Part shown: piece after piece, positions 34,901 to 45,099 of the stretch
Layout: each line of letters opens with the position of its first letter
Position numbering within the stretch: position 1 is the first letter of the stretch
Assembly: GCA_005502915.1 (NCBI GenBank)
Contig: SCMT01000011.1
Coordinates: 61,584-125,583, forward strand
From: Lysobacteraceae bacterium 2PB
GTDB taxonomy: Bacteria; Pseudomonadota; Gammaproteobacteria; Xanthomonadales; Xanthomonadaceae
Reading direction: 5' to 3'
DNA: 64,000 nt
Position numbers and translations under genes: made by a program
The notes under the pieces: model-generated
Databases searched by the model: none
Seen by the model: only the letters and a program-made list of their open reading frames with translations
What the model was told of the DNA's origin: nothing

Positions 34901-35326
34901 ATGGCGCTTGAGCGCACCATTTCGATCATCAAGCCCGACGCCGTCGCCAAGAACGTCATCGGTGAAATCTATTCCCGCTTCGAGAAGGCCGGCCTCAAGG
35001 TCGTCGCCGCGAAGATGAAGCACCTGTCGCGCAAGGAAGCCGAAGGCTTCTACGCCGTGCATCGCGAACGCCCGTTCTTCAACGCGCTGGTCGAGTTCAT
35101 GACCTCCGGCCCGGTGATGATCCAGGTGCTCGAAGGCGAGGGCGCCGTGCTCAAGAACCGCGAGCTGATGGGCGCCACCAATCCGAAGGACGCCGCGCCG
35201 GGCACCATCCGCGCCGATTTCGCCGAATCGATCGACGCCAACGCCGTGCACGGTTCCGACTCGCTGGAGAACGCCGCGATCGAGATCGCGTATTTCTTCA
35301 GCACCACCGAACTCTGCCCGCGCTGA
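34901..35326 (+). CDS. ndk: nucleoside diphosphate kinase
   Basis: A 141-residue enzyme transferring gamma-phosphate between NTPs and NDPs. The start [15 protein letters not shown] is the family start. The classical active-site His is in the final third (NAVHGSDS, near residue 117). The length is standard for Ndk. Rlm, rodZ and bamB-type genes follow in the usual gammaproteobacterial order. Confidence 0.97.
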   Translation: MALERTISIIKPDAVAKNVIGEIYSRFEKAGLKVVAAKMKHLSRKEAEGFYAVHRERPFFNALVEFMTSGPVMIQVLEGEGAVLKNRELMGATNPKDAAPGTIRADFAESIDANAVHGSDSLENAAIEIAYFFSTTELCPR

Positions 35327-35354
35327 TCCCGCCGGTCGAAGGAAAGCAGTCCCC

Positions 35355-36545
<1,191 letters not shown>

Positions 36546-36565
36546 TGCGCGCCCCGCCAAGACCG

Positions 36566-36593
36566 TCGACGATGCTCCGGCGAGCGTCGTCGA
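36566..36593. other. hairpin between rlmN and rodZ
   Basis: Stem TCGACGATGCTC/GAGCGTCGTCGA (one T-G type mismatch) has a CGGC loop and no T-tail. It may be a weak attenuator. The 87-base gap shows no remnant of pilF, which stands at this place in several relatives. Confidence 0.4.
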
Positions 36594-36632
36594 TGCAATG
36601 CAGGGTCGCTTTGCTTTGGGGAGCCATTCGCG

Positions 36633-37472
36633 ATGACATCGTTGGAGACCGGGATGCCCGAGACGGTTCGCGGCATCGGTGAAAGATTGCGACAGGCCCG
36701 CGTCCGTGCGGGCATCAGTCCTGCGGAAGCAGGCGCGAAGCTGAAGATGCCGACCCACGTCATCGAGGCGCTGGAGCGCGAGGACTGGAACAGGATCGGC
36801 GCGCCGGTTTTCGTGCGCGGCCACCTGCGCAGCTACGCGAAGCTGCTCGGCCTGCCGGCCGATGCGATCGCCGCCAACGTGGCGGTGCCTGCGGCCAAGG
36901 CCGCCGAACTGGTGCCGCGGACCTACACGCCGCGCATGCAGCGCGTGGTCGAGCAGACCGGCCGCCGTCTCGTCTACGTCCTGATCACCGCCACCATCGC
37001 TGTCCCGGTGTGGCTGGCGACGCGGTCCCATCTCGATGGCAGCGCCAACGACGCGGTTCCGCTGGATGGCGCCGCCACCCTGACGCTGCCGCAGCCGGCG
37101 ACCGCCACCACGGCCGATGCCGGCAGCGCCTCGGCGCGTGTCCAGGCCGAGCCTCTCGTGGCCTCCATCGCGCCGATGCCGCAGCGTCCGCAGGCAACCG
37201 CTGCCGCGAGCGACCTCACCGTCTCGTTCAATGGCGAAAGCTGGGTGCGCGTGACCGCGGCCGATGGCAGCGTCATCGAACAGGCGCTCGTCCAGCCCGG
37301 CCAGCAGCGCGTGTTCAAGGCCGGCCAGCTCGGCCAGGCCGTGCTCGGCAATGCCCAGGCCATCGCCGTGCAGTACCAGGGGCGCCCCGTCGACCTCACG
37401 CCCTACATCCGCGCGAATGTGGCGCGCTTTACGGTATCCTCTGACGGTTCTCTCCAGCCGGTCGATCGCTGA
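36633..37472 (+). CDS. rodZ: RodZ-like cytoskeletal membrane protein
   Basis: This 279-residue protein has an N-terminal Cro/XRE-type helix-turn-helix (about residues 14-75; IGERLRQARVRAGISPAEA, then FVRGHLRSYAKLLGL). A single transmembrane helix lies near 112-128 (LVYVLITATIAVPVWLA), followed by a Pro/Thr/Ala-rich periplasmic linker and a C-terminal beta domain (DUF4115 type; VSFNGESWVRVTAADG). RodZ binds MreB and controls rod shape. The linker is low-complexity. The start at 36633 is the first ATG; an internal ATG eight codons later is also possible. Confidence 0.92.
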   Translation: MTSLETGMPETVRGIGERLRQARVRAGISPAEAGAKLKMPTHVIEALEREDWNRIGAPVFVRGHLRSYAKLLGLPADAIAANVAVPAAKAAELVPRTYTPRMQRVVEQTGRRLVYVLITATIAVPVWLATRSHLDGSANDAVPLDGAATLTLPQPATATTADAGSASARVQAEPLVASIAPMPQRPQATAAASDLTVSFNGESWVRVTAADGSVIEQALVQPGQQRVFKAGQLGQAVLGNAQAIAVQYQGRPVDLTPYIRANVARFTVSSDGSLQPVDR

Positions 37473-37812
37473 GGGATCCCGGTGAAGCCGGGCAGGCGCA
37501 CGTCGCCTTGCCCGGTACGGGTTCCGCTGCGACACCGCCGCTGAAGCGACCCGGAAACGCGCGCAACCCCGTCCGAGCCTGCAGCGGCTTCCACCGCCGT
37601 CAGGCCCCGGTCCGGTCGTTTCCCCGTCTTGTCCCCGTGCCTGCCGGCTTCGAGCCGCAGCCCGAAGCGACGGCAGGGATTCAGGCGTCGACTGCTACAA
37701 CGTCGCGACGACATCGCGACGCCGGCCCAGTCGATGGCGCGCGCTCCGGGTGGCTTCCATCGGCCCCGGCTCCGCCATCCACCGCAGCCGTATCCATCAC
37801 AACGAAGACACC
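37473..37812 (+). other. 340-base gap between rodZ and yfgM
   Basis: No gene is supported, and ispG and hisS, which lie here in E. coli, are absent. A bulged hairpin around 37488-37515 (CCGGGCAGGCG with CGCCTTGCCCGG) follows the rodZ stop and might act as a weak terminator. The rest is Pro-codon-like GC-rich sequence with no ribosome site before the short frames. Confidence 0.45.
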
Positions 37813-38445
37813 ATGGCGATCGACGATCTCCTCGACGAACACGAACAAAGCGAACGCGTCCGCAAATGGCTGCGCGAGAATGCCCTCGGCCTGATCGGCG
37901 GCGTGGGCCTCGGCCTCGCCGCGGTCTACGGTTATTTCTGGTGGGGCGACCGTCAGGACGCCGAACGCCTGAAGGCCAGCGACCAGTACCAGGTCGTCGT
38001 CCAGGAGCTCAAGGCCAGCAAGCTCAAGGAAGCCCAGGGCAAGGCCGGCGAGCTGAAGGACACCGCCTTCGCCGCGCTCGTCGCGCTCGACATCGCCAAG
38101 GCGCAGCTGGACGCCGGCAAGCGCGATGACGCCATCGCCACCCTTCGCGCGGCGAAGACCACCGACAGCATGGTCGCGCCGATCATCGAGCAGCGCCTCG
38201 CACGTCTGCTGATCGATGCGGGCAAGCATGAAGAGGCCCTGGGCCTGCTCAAGACCGCCGACGATGCGACGAGTCATGAAGTGCGCGGCGACGCTCTATT
38301 CGCGCTGGGCCGCAAGGACCAGGCCCGCGACGCCTACAACAAGGCCCTGGGCCTGCTCGACGTGGCCGCGCCGCAGCGCCGCCTGCTCGAGCTCAAGCTG
38401 ACCCAGGCCGGCGGCACCCCGCCGAAACCCGCTACCGCTTCCTGA
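37813..38445 (+). CDS. yfgM: YfgM family TPR membrane protein
   Basis: A 210-residue single-pass inner-membrane protein. It has an N-terminal cytoplasmic tail (DDLLDEHEQSERVRKWLREN), one helix (LGLIGGVGLGLAAVYGYFWW, near 26-45) and a periplasmic TPR-like helical domain. In E. coli YfgM associates with PpiD at the Sec translocon and affects periplasmic chaperoning. The gene precedes bamB as in relatives. The ATG at 37813 begins the conserved part. Confidence 0.9.
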   Translation: MAIDDLLDEHEQSERVRKWLRENALGLIGGVGLGLAAVYGYFWWGDRQDAERLKASDQYQVVVQELKASKLKEAQGKAGELKDTAFAALVALDIAKAQLDAGKRDDAIATLRAAKTTDSMVAPIIEQRLARLLIDAGKHEEALGLLKTADDATSHEVRGDALFALGRKDQARDAYNKALGLLDVAAPQRRLLELKLTQAGGTPPKPATAS

Positions 38446-38461
38446 GTACGACGACTTGCCG

Positions 38462-39655
38462 ATGACCTCGAATTCCCTCCCGCGCACCAGCGCAACCCTG
38501 CGGATCGCCCTCCTGGCCGCCGTGGTCGCGCTGTCCGGCTGTACCACCGTCAAGGGCTGGTTCGGCGACAAGAACGACGCCAAGGCCGCGCGCAAGCCGG
38601 CCGAACTGGTCGAGTTCACGCCGTCGGCCACGGTGACCAGGCTCTGGTCGGCGAAGGCCGGCGACGGCGACGAGAAGCTCGGACTGACCCAGGGCCCGGT
38701 CGTTGCCGACGGCCGCGTCTACGCCGCCGCGATCGAAGGCGGCGTCCGTGCCTTCGACCTGCAGACCGGCGCGCTGGTCTGGCAGCACAAGACCGACCTC
38801 GAGATTTCCGGCGGCCCCGGTGCGGGCGAAGGCCTGGTCGTGTTCGGCACGCTCGACGGCGACGTGGTCGCCCTCGACTCCGCCACGGGCACCGAGCGCT
38901 GGAAGGCCAAGCTCATCAGCGAAGTCATCGCCGCGCCTGCGATCGCGCAGGGCGTGGTGGTCGTGCGCTCCAACGATGGCCGCGTGACCGCGTTCGACAT
39001 CACCGACGGCAAGCGTCGCTGGTTCTGGAACCGCGATCTCCCGCGCCTGACCGTACGCGGCAACGATGCCCCGACCTTCGGCCCGGGCGTCGTGTTCGTC
39101 GGCAACGACGACGGCACCGTGGCGTCGCTGGCGCTGACCGATGGTCGTCCGTTGTGGGACCAGGCCGTCGGCCAGCCCGACGGCCGCTCCGAACTGGATC
39201 GCATGGCCGACGTGGACGGCAGCCCGGTGCTCGATGGCACCACGCTGTTCGCCTCGAGCTACAAGAAGCAGACCATCGCCATCGAGGCGCCGAGCGGTCG
39301 TCCGCTGTGGGCGCAGGATCATGGCGGTGCTGGTCGCGTCGGCTTGGCCAGCGATCGCGTGGTAGTCGCCGATCCGGCGGGCGTGGTCTGGGCGCTGGAC
39401 AAGAACGGCGGCAGTGCGATGTGGCAGCAGGCGGGTCTGGCCCGCCGCAGCCTGTCCGGTGCCGCGGTGCAGGGCGAGTTCGCGGTGGTCGGCGACTACG
39501 ACGGCTATCTGCACTGGCTGCGACTGGACAACGGCGACTTCGGCGCCCGCGTCCGCGCCGGCCGCGACCCGATCAACGCGGCGCCGGTCGTGTCCGACGG
39601 CATCCTGCTGGTCCAGACCGCGAGCGGTGACCTGAGCGCCTGGCGCGTCCAGTAA
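38462..39655 (+). CDS. bamB: outer-membrane assembly lipoprotein BamB
   Basis: This 397-residue beta-propeller lipoprotein is part of the BAM complex, which inserts outer-membrane proteins. The signal peptide ends in a clear lipobox (VALSGC). The mature protein shows eight PQQ-like blades, each with a G-x-V/L-x-A-x-D/N and W pattern, for instance GDVVALDSATGTERW and GRVTAFDITDGKRRW. ATG 38462 is preferred to the TTG two codons earlier. A strong terminator follows. Confidence 0.95.
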   Translation: MTSNSLPRTSATLRIALLAAVVALSGCTTVKGWFGDKNDAKAARKPAELVEFTPSATVTRLWSAKAGDGDEKLGLTQGPVVADGRVYAAAIEGGVRAFDLQTGALVWQHKTDLEISGGPGAGEGLVVFGTLDGDVVALDSATGTERWKAKLISEVIAAPAIAQGVVVVRSNDGRVTAFDITDGKRRWFWNRDLPRLTVRGNDAPTFGPGVVFVGNDDGTVASLALTDGRPLWDQAVGQPDGRSELDRMADVDGSPVLDGTTLFASSYKKQTIAIEAPSGRPLWAQDHGGAGRVGLASDRVVVADPAGVVWALDKNGGSAMWQQAGLARRSLSGAAVQGEFAVVGDYDGYLHWLRLDNGDFGARVRAGRDPINAAPVVSDGILLVQTASGDLSAWRVQ

Positions 39656-39674
39656 TCCGTCGCAAGGCATCACC

Positions 39675-39714
39675 GACGACCCCGGGGAGCCCGACTGCCC
39701 GGGGTCGTCTTTTT
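39675..39714 (+). terminator. rho-independent terminator after bamB
   Basis: A perfect 12-bp stem GACGACCCCGGG/CCCGGGGTCGTC with an 11-base loop is followed by TTTTT. It separates bamB from der, so der needs its own promoter or read-through. Confidence 0.9.
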
Positions 39715-39793
39715 CGGTATGGTGTCCGCAGCGCTCCGCCAGGCTGGACACCCGCTCCGCATCCCATCCCGCTACGTTTCCGGTTCGAACCCC

Positions 39794-41194
39794 ATGCTGC
39801 CTCTCGTCGCCCTCGTCGGCCGCCCCAATGTCGGCAAATCGACACTGTTCAATGCGCTGACCCGCACCCGCGATGCGCTCGTGCACGACGAGCCGGGCGT
39901 GACCCGCGACCGCAACTACGGGATCTGCCGCCTGAACGAGGCACGGCCATTCGTGATCGTCGACACCGGCGGCATTGCCGGCGAGGACGAAGGCCTGGCC
40001 GGGGCCACCGCGCGGCAGTCGCGCGCCGCCGCCGAGGAAGCCGACCTGGTGCTGTTCGTCGTCGACGGCCGCGAAGGTCCGTCGGCATTGGACGACGAGA
40101 TCCTGCGCTGGCTGCGCAAGGCCGCGCGCCCGACCATGCTGGTGGTCAACAAGACCGACGGCATCGACAGCCGCGCCGCCATCGCCGAATTCTCGCGCTA
40201 CGGCATCGCCGATTCGCTGGCGGTGTCGTCCGCGCATCGCCAGGGTCTGGATCGCCTGCTCGACGAGGTCCTGTCGCGCCTGCCGGAAGAGGGCGACGCG
40301 GAAGTCCTCGACAACGACCCCGAGCGCATCCGCATCGCCTTCGTCGGCCGCCCGAACGTGGGCAAGTCGACGCTGGTCAACCGCATCCTCGGCGAGGAGC
40401 GCATGATCGCCTCCGACGTGCCGGGCACCACGCGCGATTCGATCGCGGTCGATCTCGAACGCGACGGCCGCAAGTACCGCCTGATCGACACCGCCGGCAT
40501 CCGCCGCAAGTCGAAGGTGGAGGAAGCGGTCGAGAAGTTCTCGATCGTGAAGACCCTGCAGGCCATCGAGCAGTGCCAGGTCGCGGTGATCATGCTCGAC
40601 GCCAGCGAAGGCGTGACCGACCAGGACGCCAGCGTGCTCGGCGCGGTGCTCGACGCCGGTCGCGCGCTGGTCGTCGCGGTGAACAAGTGGGACGGCCTGT
40701 CGCAGTACCAGCGCGAGCAGACCGATGGCCTGCTGTCGCGCAAGCTGTCGTTCGTGAACTGGGCTGAGGCCGTGCACATCAGCGCCAAGCACGGTTCCGG
40801 CCTGCGCGAGCTGTTCGGCGCCGTGCATCGCGCACATCGCTCCGCCACCTACAAGTTCAGCACGTCGGAAGTGACGCAGGCGATGGAAATCGCCTACGAG
40901 ACCAATCCGCCGCCGTCGATCCGCGGCCATGTCTCCAAGCTGCGCTTCGCGCATCCGGGCGGCGAGAACCCGCCGACCTTCGTGGTCCACGGCACGCGCC
41001 TGCGCAACCTGCCGGAAAGCTACCGCCGCTATCTCGAGAACTTCTTCCGCAAGCGCTTCAAGCTGATCGGCACCCCGGTGCGCTTCGTGTTCAAGGAAGG
41101 CGACAACCCGTACAAGGACAAGAAGAACGTGCTGACCGAAGGCCAGATCAAGAAACGCCAGCGGATGATCCGGCACGTCAAGCGGAACAAATGA
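39794..41194 (+). CDS. der: ribosome biogenesis GTPase Der (EngA)
   Basis: A 466-residue tandem GTPase required for 50S subunit maturation. Two G-domains are complete: G1 GRPNVGKST at residues 9-17 and again near 183, two DTGG/DTAG G3 motifs ([20 protein letters not shown]), and two G4 motifs (NKTD; NKWD). The C-terminal KH-like domain and basic tail ([14 protein letters not shown]) are present. The start at 39794 ([12 protein letters not shown]) is the family start; the longer frame overlaps the terminator. The next gene overlaps its stop. Confidence 0.97.
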   Translation: MLPLVALVGRPNVGKSTLFNALTRTRDALVHDEPGVTRDRNYGICRLNEARPFVIVDTGGIAGEDEGLAGATARQSRAAAEEADLVLFVVDGREGPSALDDEILRWLRKAARPTMLVVNKTDGIDSRAAIAEFSRYGIADSLAVSSAHRQGLDRLLDEVLSRLPEEGDAEVLDNDPERIRIAFVGRPNVGKSTLVNRILGEERMIASDVPGTTRDSIAVDLERDGRKYRLIDTAGIRRKSKVEEAVEKFSIVKTLQAIEQCQVAVIMLDASEGVTDQDASVLGAVLDAGRALVVAVNKWDGLSQYQREQTDGLLSRKLSFVNWAEAVHISAKHGSGLRELFGAVHRAHRSATYKFSTSEVTQAMEIAYETNPPPSIRGHVSKLRFAHPGGENPPTFVVHGTRLRNLPESYRRYLENFFRKRFKLIGTPVRFVFKEGDNPYKDKKNVLTEGQIKKRQRMIRHVKRNK

Positions 41195-41436
41195 TCGACT
41201 CGATCGACACCTATGTGCGAGCCCACGGTGCCGCCTGTCCTTCGTGCGGTGGGCGCGACCTGGATCGGGCACCTGCAACCATCATTCCCGTGCCTGAATC
41301 TGGCCAATTGACCGTGTGGGTCGGCTGCGAAAGCTGCCGCTCGACCTGGCAGGAAATCTATCAGCTGGTTGATTGCGTCGAGCTATCGGACAGGGATGGA
41401 AAACCACTCGAGTTTCCCGCGAGTCGTCCCAACTGA
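41191..41436 (+). CDS. small zinc-ribbon protein
   Basis: An 81-residue protein with two Cys pairs, CPSCG near residue 16 and CESC near 47, spaced as in zinc ribbons. A WxEIYQL segment follows. The ATG overlaps the der stop (ATGA), so it is co-translated with der, and mobA follows only 3 bases later. No enzymatic motif is seen. A role as a small zinc-binding adaptor is inference. Confidence 0.75.
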   Translation: MIDSIDTYVRAHGAACPSCGGRDLDRAPATIIPVPESGQLTVWVGCESCRSTWQEIYQLVDCVELSDRDGKPLEFPASRPN

Positions 41437-41439
41437 GAA

Positions 41440-42033
41440 ATGCACACGCCCTCGCCCGAAGAACTGACACTTGGCTTGATCGCAGGCGGTCGCGCGTCGC
41501 GCCTCGGCGGTGTCGACAAGGCCTGGCTGATGCGTGGTGGTGTGCCGCAGGTGCTGCGCTGGACGCGGCGCTTTCCGGGCGAACACGGGGCGGTGCTGGT
41601 GTCGGCGAATCGCGATCGCGAGCGCTACGCAGCGCATGACCTGGCGGTCGTCGCCGACCGGCATCCCGACCTCGGACCCATCGGTGGGCTCGATGCGCTG
41701 GCGCAGGCCTGCGCGACGCCGTGGCTGCTCACCCTGCCGGTGGACCTCGTCGGCGTGAACGACTGCCTGGTCCGCACGCTGGTCTCGACGCGCGATGCGG
41801 ACGGGGCCTTCGGCCGCGACGACGATGGCGTGCAGCCGCTGGTCGCGCTGTGGCGCGTCGATGCCCTGCGCAGCGCCTCTGCGGAGGCGATCTCACGCGG
41901 TGAGACGGCGATCCATCGCCTGCAGGCGACGCTGCGCATGGCCGAGGTCGCCTTCACCGGCTTCCGTTTCGGCAACCTCAACACGCCCGACGACCTGCGC
42001 GCGGCGGGCATCGACCCGGAATCGACGACATGA
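41440..42033 (+). CDS. mobA: molybdenum cofactor guanylyltransferase
   Basis: A 197-residue nucleotidyltransferase adding GMP to molybdopterin to form the guanine-dinucleotide cofactor. The N-terminal signature LIAGGRASRLGGVDKAW is at residues 13-29. DLGPIGGLDAL and LTLPVDL (divergent from the usual CDMP) follow, and the C-terminal FGNLNTPDDL is typical of MobA. Its stop overlaps the moeA start (ATGA). This implies that the cell makes Mo-bis-MGD enzymes such as nitrate or DMSO reductases. Confidence 0.9.
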   Translation: MHTPSPEELTLGLIAGGRASRLGGVDKAWLMRGGVPQVLRWTRRFPGEHGAVLVSANRDRERYAAHDLAVVADRHPDLGPIGGLDALAQACATPWLLTLPVDLVGVNDCLVRTLVSTRDADGAFGRDDDGVQPLVALWRVDALRSASAEAISRGETAIHRLQATLRMAEVAFTGFRFGNLNTPDDLRAAGIDPESTT

Positions 42034-43316
42034 GCGCAGCACCGACAAGCGCATTCCCCACCCGCATCGGCCTGGACGAGGCGCTCGCCATCGTGCGCGC
42101 AGTCGCGGCGAAACGCCGGCTCGGCAGCGAAAGCCTCGCGCTGCAGCGCGCGCATGGCCGCGTCCTCGCCCGCGACCTGCGGGCGGAGGTCGACCAGCCC
42201 GGCTTCGACAATGCCGCGATGGACGGCTTCGCGCTGCGCCATGCCGATCTCGCCAGCGAAGACGAGACGACGCTGCGGTTGATCGGCGAACAGTTCGCCG
42301 GTCGCGCGCTCGATGTCGATGTCCAGCCCGGCACCTGTGTGCGCATCACCACCGGCGCACCGATGCCGCGCGATGCAGACACCGTGGTCATCAAGGAGAA
42401 CACGCGCCTTGAAAGCACGGCCCTCGACGGCGACCGCGTGCGGATCCTGCAGTCGGCAAAACCGGGCCAGCACGTGCGGCATGCCGGCGAGGACGTGCGC
42501 ATCGGCGATGCGCTGCTCGCGGCCGGGCAGCTGCTGACGCCCTCGCGCATCGCGCTGGCGGCCGGGCAGGGCATGGACCGTCTCGACGTGATGCGTCGAC
42601 CGACCGTCGCGGTGTTCACCACCGGCGACGAACTGGTCGAACCGGGCCTGCCGCTGCAGCCGGGCCAGCTCTACAACAGCAATCGCGAGCTGTTGATGGG
42701 CCTGCTGCGCGCGGATGGCCTGGAGCCGGTCGCGTGGCCGACCCTGCCGGACGATCCCGAGGCCGTCGAGAACGCGCTGCGCCACGCCGGGCATGCCTTC
42801 GATGTCGTGATCACCTGCGGCGGCGTCTCCGCCGGCGAGAAGGACCACCTGCCGGCGCTGTTCCAGCGCGTCGGGGAGATACATTTCTGGAAGGTGCGGA
42901 TGAAGCCGGGCATGCCGGTGCTGTTCGCCGGTTCGCGCCCGGCGCAGGCCGAGGACGACGGCCACGGCGGGCTGGGCGACGCGCTGTTCCTGTGCCTGCC
43001 GGGGAATCCGGTGTCGGTGCTGGCGACCTATCTCGCGCTGGGGCGTGCGCTGCTCGACGGGCTGCAGGGGCGCGCCGAAGCGCGGCCCCGCCTGCGCGCG
43101 CGCCTGCAGGCACCGTGGCGCAAGACGCACGAGCGCCTTGAATTCCTGCGCGGCCGCCTTGGGTTCGGCGATGACAGCGCTACCTGGGTCGAACCGAACC
43201 CCGCCGACGGCTCGCACCGCATGCGCGCCGCCGCCGACAGCGACGCCCTGATCGTGCTGGCGGAAGGTCCGCTGGACCTGCAGGCCGGCGACCTGGTGGA
43301 CGTGCTGCCTTACTGA
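42030..43316 (+). CDS. moeA: molybdopterin molybdenumtransferase
   Basis: A 428-residue enzyme that inserts molybdate into adenylylated molybdopterin. MoeA features are the FDNAAMDGFAL motif (near 54-64), PRDADTVVIKE, VAVFTTGDELVEPG (near 191) and the MogA-like ITCGGVSAGEKDHL, followed by FWKVRMKPGMPVLF and LPGNPVSV. Its start overlaps mobA. A short disordered loop (SRPAQAEDDGHGG) sits in the substrate domain. Confidence 0.95.
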   Translation: MSAAPTSAFPTRIGLDEALAIVRAVAAKRRLGSESLALQRAHGRVLARDLRAEVDQPGFDNAAMDGFALRHADLASEDETTLRLIGEQFAGRALDVDVQPGTCVRITTGAPMPRDADTVVIKENTRLESTALDGDRVRILQSAKPGQHVRHAGEDVRIGDALLAAGQLLTPSRIALAAGQGMDRLDVMRRPTVAVFTTGDELVEPGLPLQPGQLYNSNRELLMGLLRADGLEPVAWPTLPDDPEAVENALRHAGHAFDVVITCGGVSAGEKDHLPALFQRVGEIHFWKVRMKPGMPVLFAGSRPAQAEDDGHGGLGDALFLCLPGNPVSVLATYLALGRALLDGLQGRAEARPRLRARLQAPWRKTHERLEFLRGRLGFGDDSATWVEPNPADGSHRMRAAADSDALIVLAEGPLDLQAGDLVDVLPY

Positions 43317-43445
43317 CCCGCAAGCGGATCGGCACGCGCGTGGACGCGGGGTCGAGGAATCCTCCACCCCTCACGACGCAGTGCCAGCACCGCGCAACTC
43401 GATTACGCTCCGTCGCAGGCCCAATCGCACCACACAAGGATCCCG

Positions 43446-43934
43446 ATGACACCCGCCCTCAAGCCCGCCCGCACCACCGGTCGACCGTCGGCCGCCTTCA
43501 TCGGCGCCTCCTGGTTCGCACTGCTGGTCGGCATGGCCGCCTACCTCACCGGCCTCTGGAACGCGCCGATGCTGCTCAACGAGAAGGGCTACTACTTCAC
43601 CGTGCTGATGTACGGGCTGTTCTCGGCGGTGTCGGTGCAGAAGGCGGTGCGCGACCGCATCGAGGAGATCCCGGTCACCGGCATCTACTACGGCCTGGCC
43701 TGGTTCTCGACCATCCTCTCGATCCTGCTCCTCGTCGTCGGCCTGTGGAACGCGGAAATGACGCCGTCGGAAAAGGGCTTCTACGGCATCGCCTTCATGA
43801 TGAGCCTGTTCGCCGCGATCGCGGTGCAGAAGAACACCCGCGATGCGGCCGTGGCCGACGCCGAGGATCGCGACTTGCGTCCGCGCGGTTTCGCGTCCAC
43901 CGTGCCACCGCTGCCCACGCGCAACGAGGACTGA
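43446..43934 (+). CDS. YiaA/YiaB-type inner-membrane protein
   Basis: A 162-residue protein with four hydrophobic helices arranged as two copies of one unit: [21 protein letters not shown]...[22 protein letters not shown], then [16 protein letters not shown]...[22 protein letters not shown]. The repeated (N/S)EKG(Y/F)Y...VQK word is the yiaAB signature. The function is unknown. It lies between moeA and the moeB fusion, ten bases ahead of the latter, but no link with molybdenum is proven. Confidence 0.85.
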   Translation: MTPALKPARTTGRPSAAFIGASWFALLVGMAAYLTGLWNAPMLLNEKGYYFTVLMYGLFSAVSVQKAVRDRIEEIPVTGIYYGLAWFSTILSILLLVVGLWNAEMTPSEKGFYGIAFMMSLFAAIAVQKNTRDAAVADAEDRDLRPRGFASTVPPLPTRNED

Positions 43935-43944
43935 CGACCACGCC

Positions 43945-45090
43945 ATGCCCATTTCCGAGATTTCACCCGCCGAAGCCCGCGCACGCCGACGCGACGGTGC
44001 CGTGCTGATCGACGTGCGCGAGGCGCACGAGCGCGCGCTGGGCATGGCCGAAGGCGCCCGGGGCGTGGCGATGGGCGAGCTCATCGCGAATCCCGTGGCC
44101 TATCTGCCCGACGGCGATGTCGAGGTGCTGCTGATCTGCCAGGGCGGCATGCGCTCGCTGCGCACCGCCGAGGCGCTGGCGGCGCAGGGCTTCGGCCGGC
44201 TGTGTTCGGTCGAAGGCGGCACGACGCGCTGGATCGCCGAATCGCTGCCGATCGACATGCCGGAGGGCGAACTCGACGCGGATTTCGCCGAACGCTATTC
44301 GCGCCACCTGCGCCTGCCGCAGGTCGGCGTGGACGGCCAGCGCCGGCTCGAAGCCGCGCGCGTGCTGATGATCGGCGCCGGCGGCCTGGGTTCGCCGGCG
44401 GCCTACTACCTCGCTGCGGCCGGCATCGGCCACCTGCGCATCGCCGACGACGACGTGGTCGACCGCAGCAACCTGCAGCGGCAGATCCTGCACACCGAGG
44501 CCCGCATCGGCCTGGCCAAGGTCGAGTCCGCCGCGCAGGCGCTGTCCGCGCTGAACCCGCGCGTGCGCATCGAGCCCGTGCGCGAACGCGTGACCGCCGC
44601 GAACGTCGATCGCCTGCTCGACGGCGTCGACGTGGTGGTCGATGGCGCCGACAACTTCGCGGCGCGCTACCTGCTCAACGATGCCTGCGTGCGCCACGGC
44701 AAGCCGCTGGTCTACGGCGCGGTGCATCGCTTCGAAGGCCAGGCCAGCGTCTTCGATGCCGGGCGTCGTCGCGGCGAGGCGCCGTGCTATCGCTGCCTGT
44801 TCCCCGAACCGCCGCCGCCGGAAGCCGCACCCAACTGCGCCGAAGCCGGTGTGCTCGGCGTGCTGCCGGGGCTGGTTGGCCTGATCCAGGCGACCGAGGC
44901 GATCAAGCTGATCCTCGGCATCGGCACCTCGCTGTCCGGGCGTCTGCTGCATGTCGACGCGCTGTCGATGCGCTTCCGCGAAACGCGGCTGCCGGTCGAT
45001 CCGGACTGCCCGACCTGCGCGCCCGGCCGCACGTTCACCGGTTACGTCGACGAAGCGGTCGCCTGCGCGAGCGATCCGGACAGCCGCTGA
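43945..45090 (+). CDS. moeB: rhodanese-MoeB fusion (molybdopterin-synthase sulfurylase/adenylyltransferase)
   Basis: A 381-residue protein. Residues 1-105 form a rhodanese domain with active-site loop CQGGMRS; about 110-370 form a ThiF/MoeB adenylating domain with LMIGAGGLGSPAAYYLA, the adenylation Asp region (DDDVVDRSNLQRQ) and two Cys pairs for zinc (CYRC, CPTC). The domain order is the reverse of MOCS3/MoeZ-type proteins, where rhodanese is C-terminal. It should adenylate the MoaD C-terminus and may also supply sulfur. It closes the molybdenum-cofactor block. Confidence 0.93.
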   Translation: MPISEISPAEARARRRDGAVLIDVREAHERALGMAEGARGVAMGELIANPVAYLPDGDVEVLLICQGGMRSLRTAEALAAQGFGRLCSVEGGTTRWIAESLPIDMPEGELDADFAERYSRHLRLPQVGVDGQRRLEAARVLMIGAGGLGSPAAYYLAAAGIGHLRIADDDVVDRSNLQRQILHTEARIGLAKVESAAQALSALNPRVRIEPVRERVTAANVDRLLDGVDVVVDGADNFAARYLLNDACVRHGKPLVYGAVHRFEGQASVFDAGRRRGEAPCYRCLFPEPPPPEAAPNCAEAGVLGVLPGLVGLIQATEAIKLILGIGTSLSGRLLHVDALSMRFRETRLPVDPDCPTCAPGRTFTGYVDEAVACASDPDSR

Positions 45091-45099
45091 CGCCGCGCT

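Noticed and set aside
37508..37894. Short plus-strand frames between rodZ and yfgM
   Set aside because: No ribosome site, Pro/Arg-rich composition, and they overlap the yfgM start in another frame.
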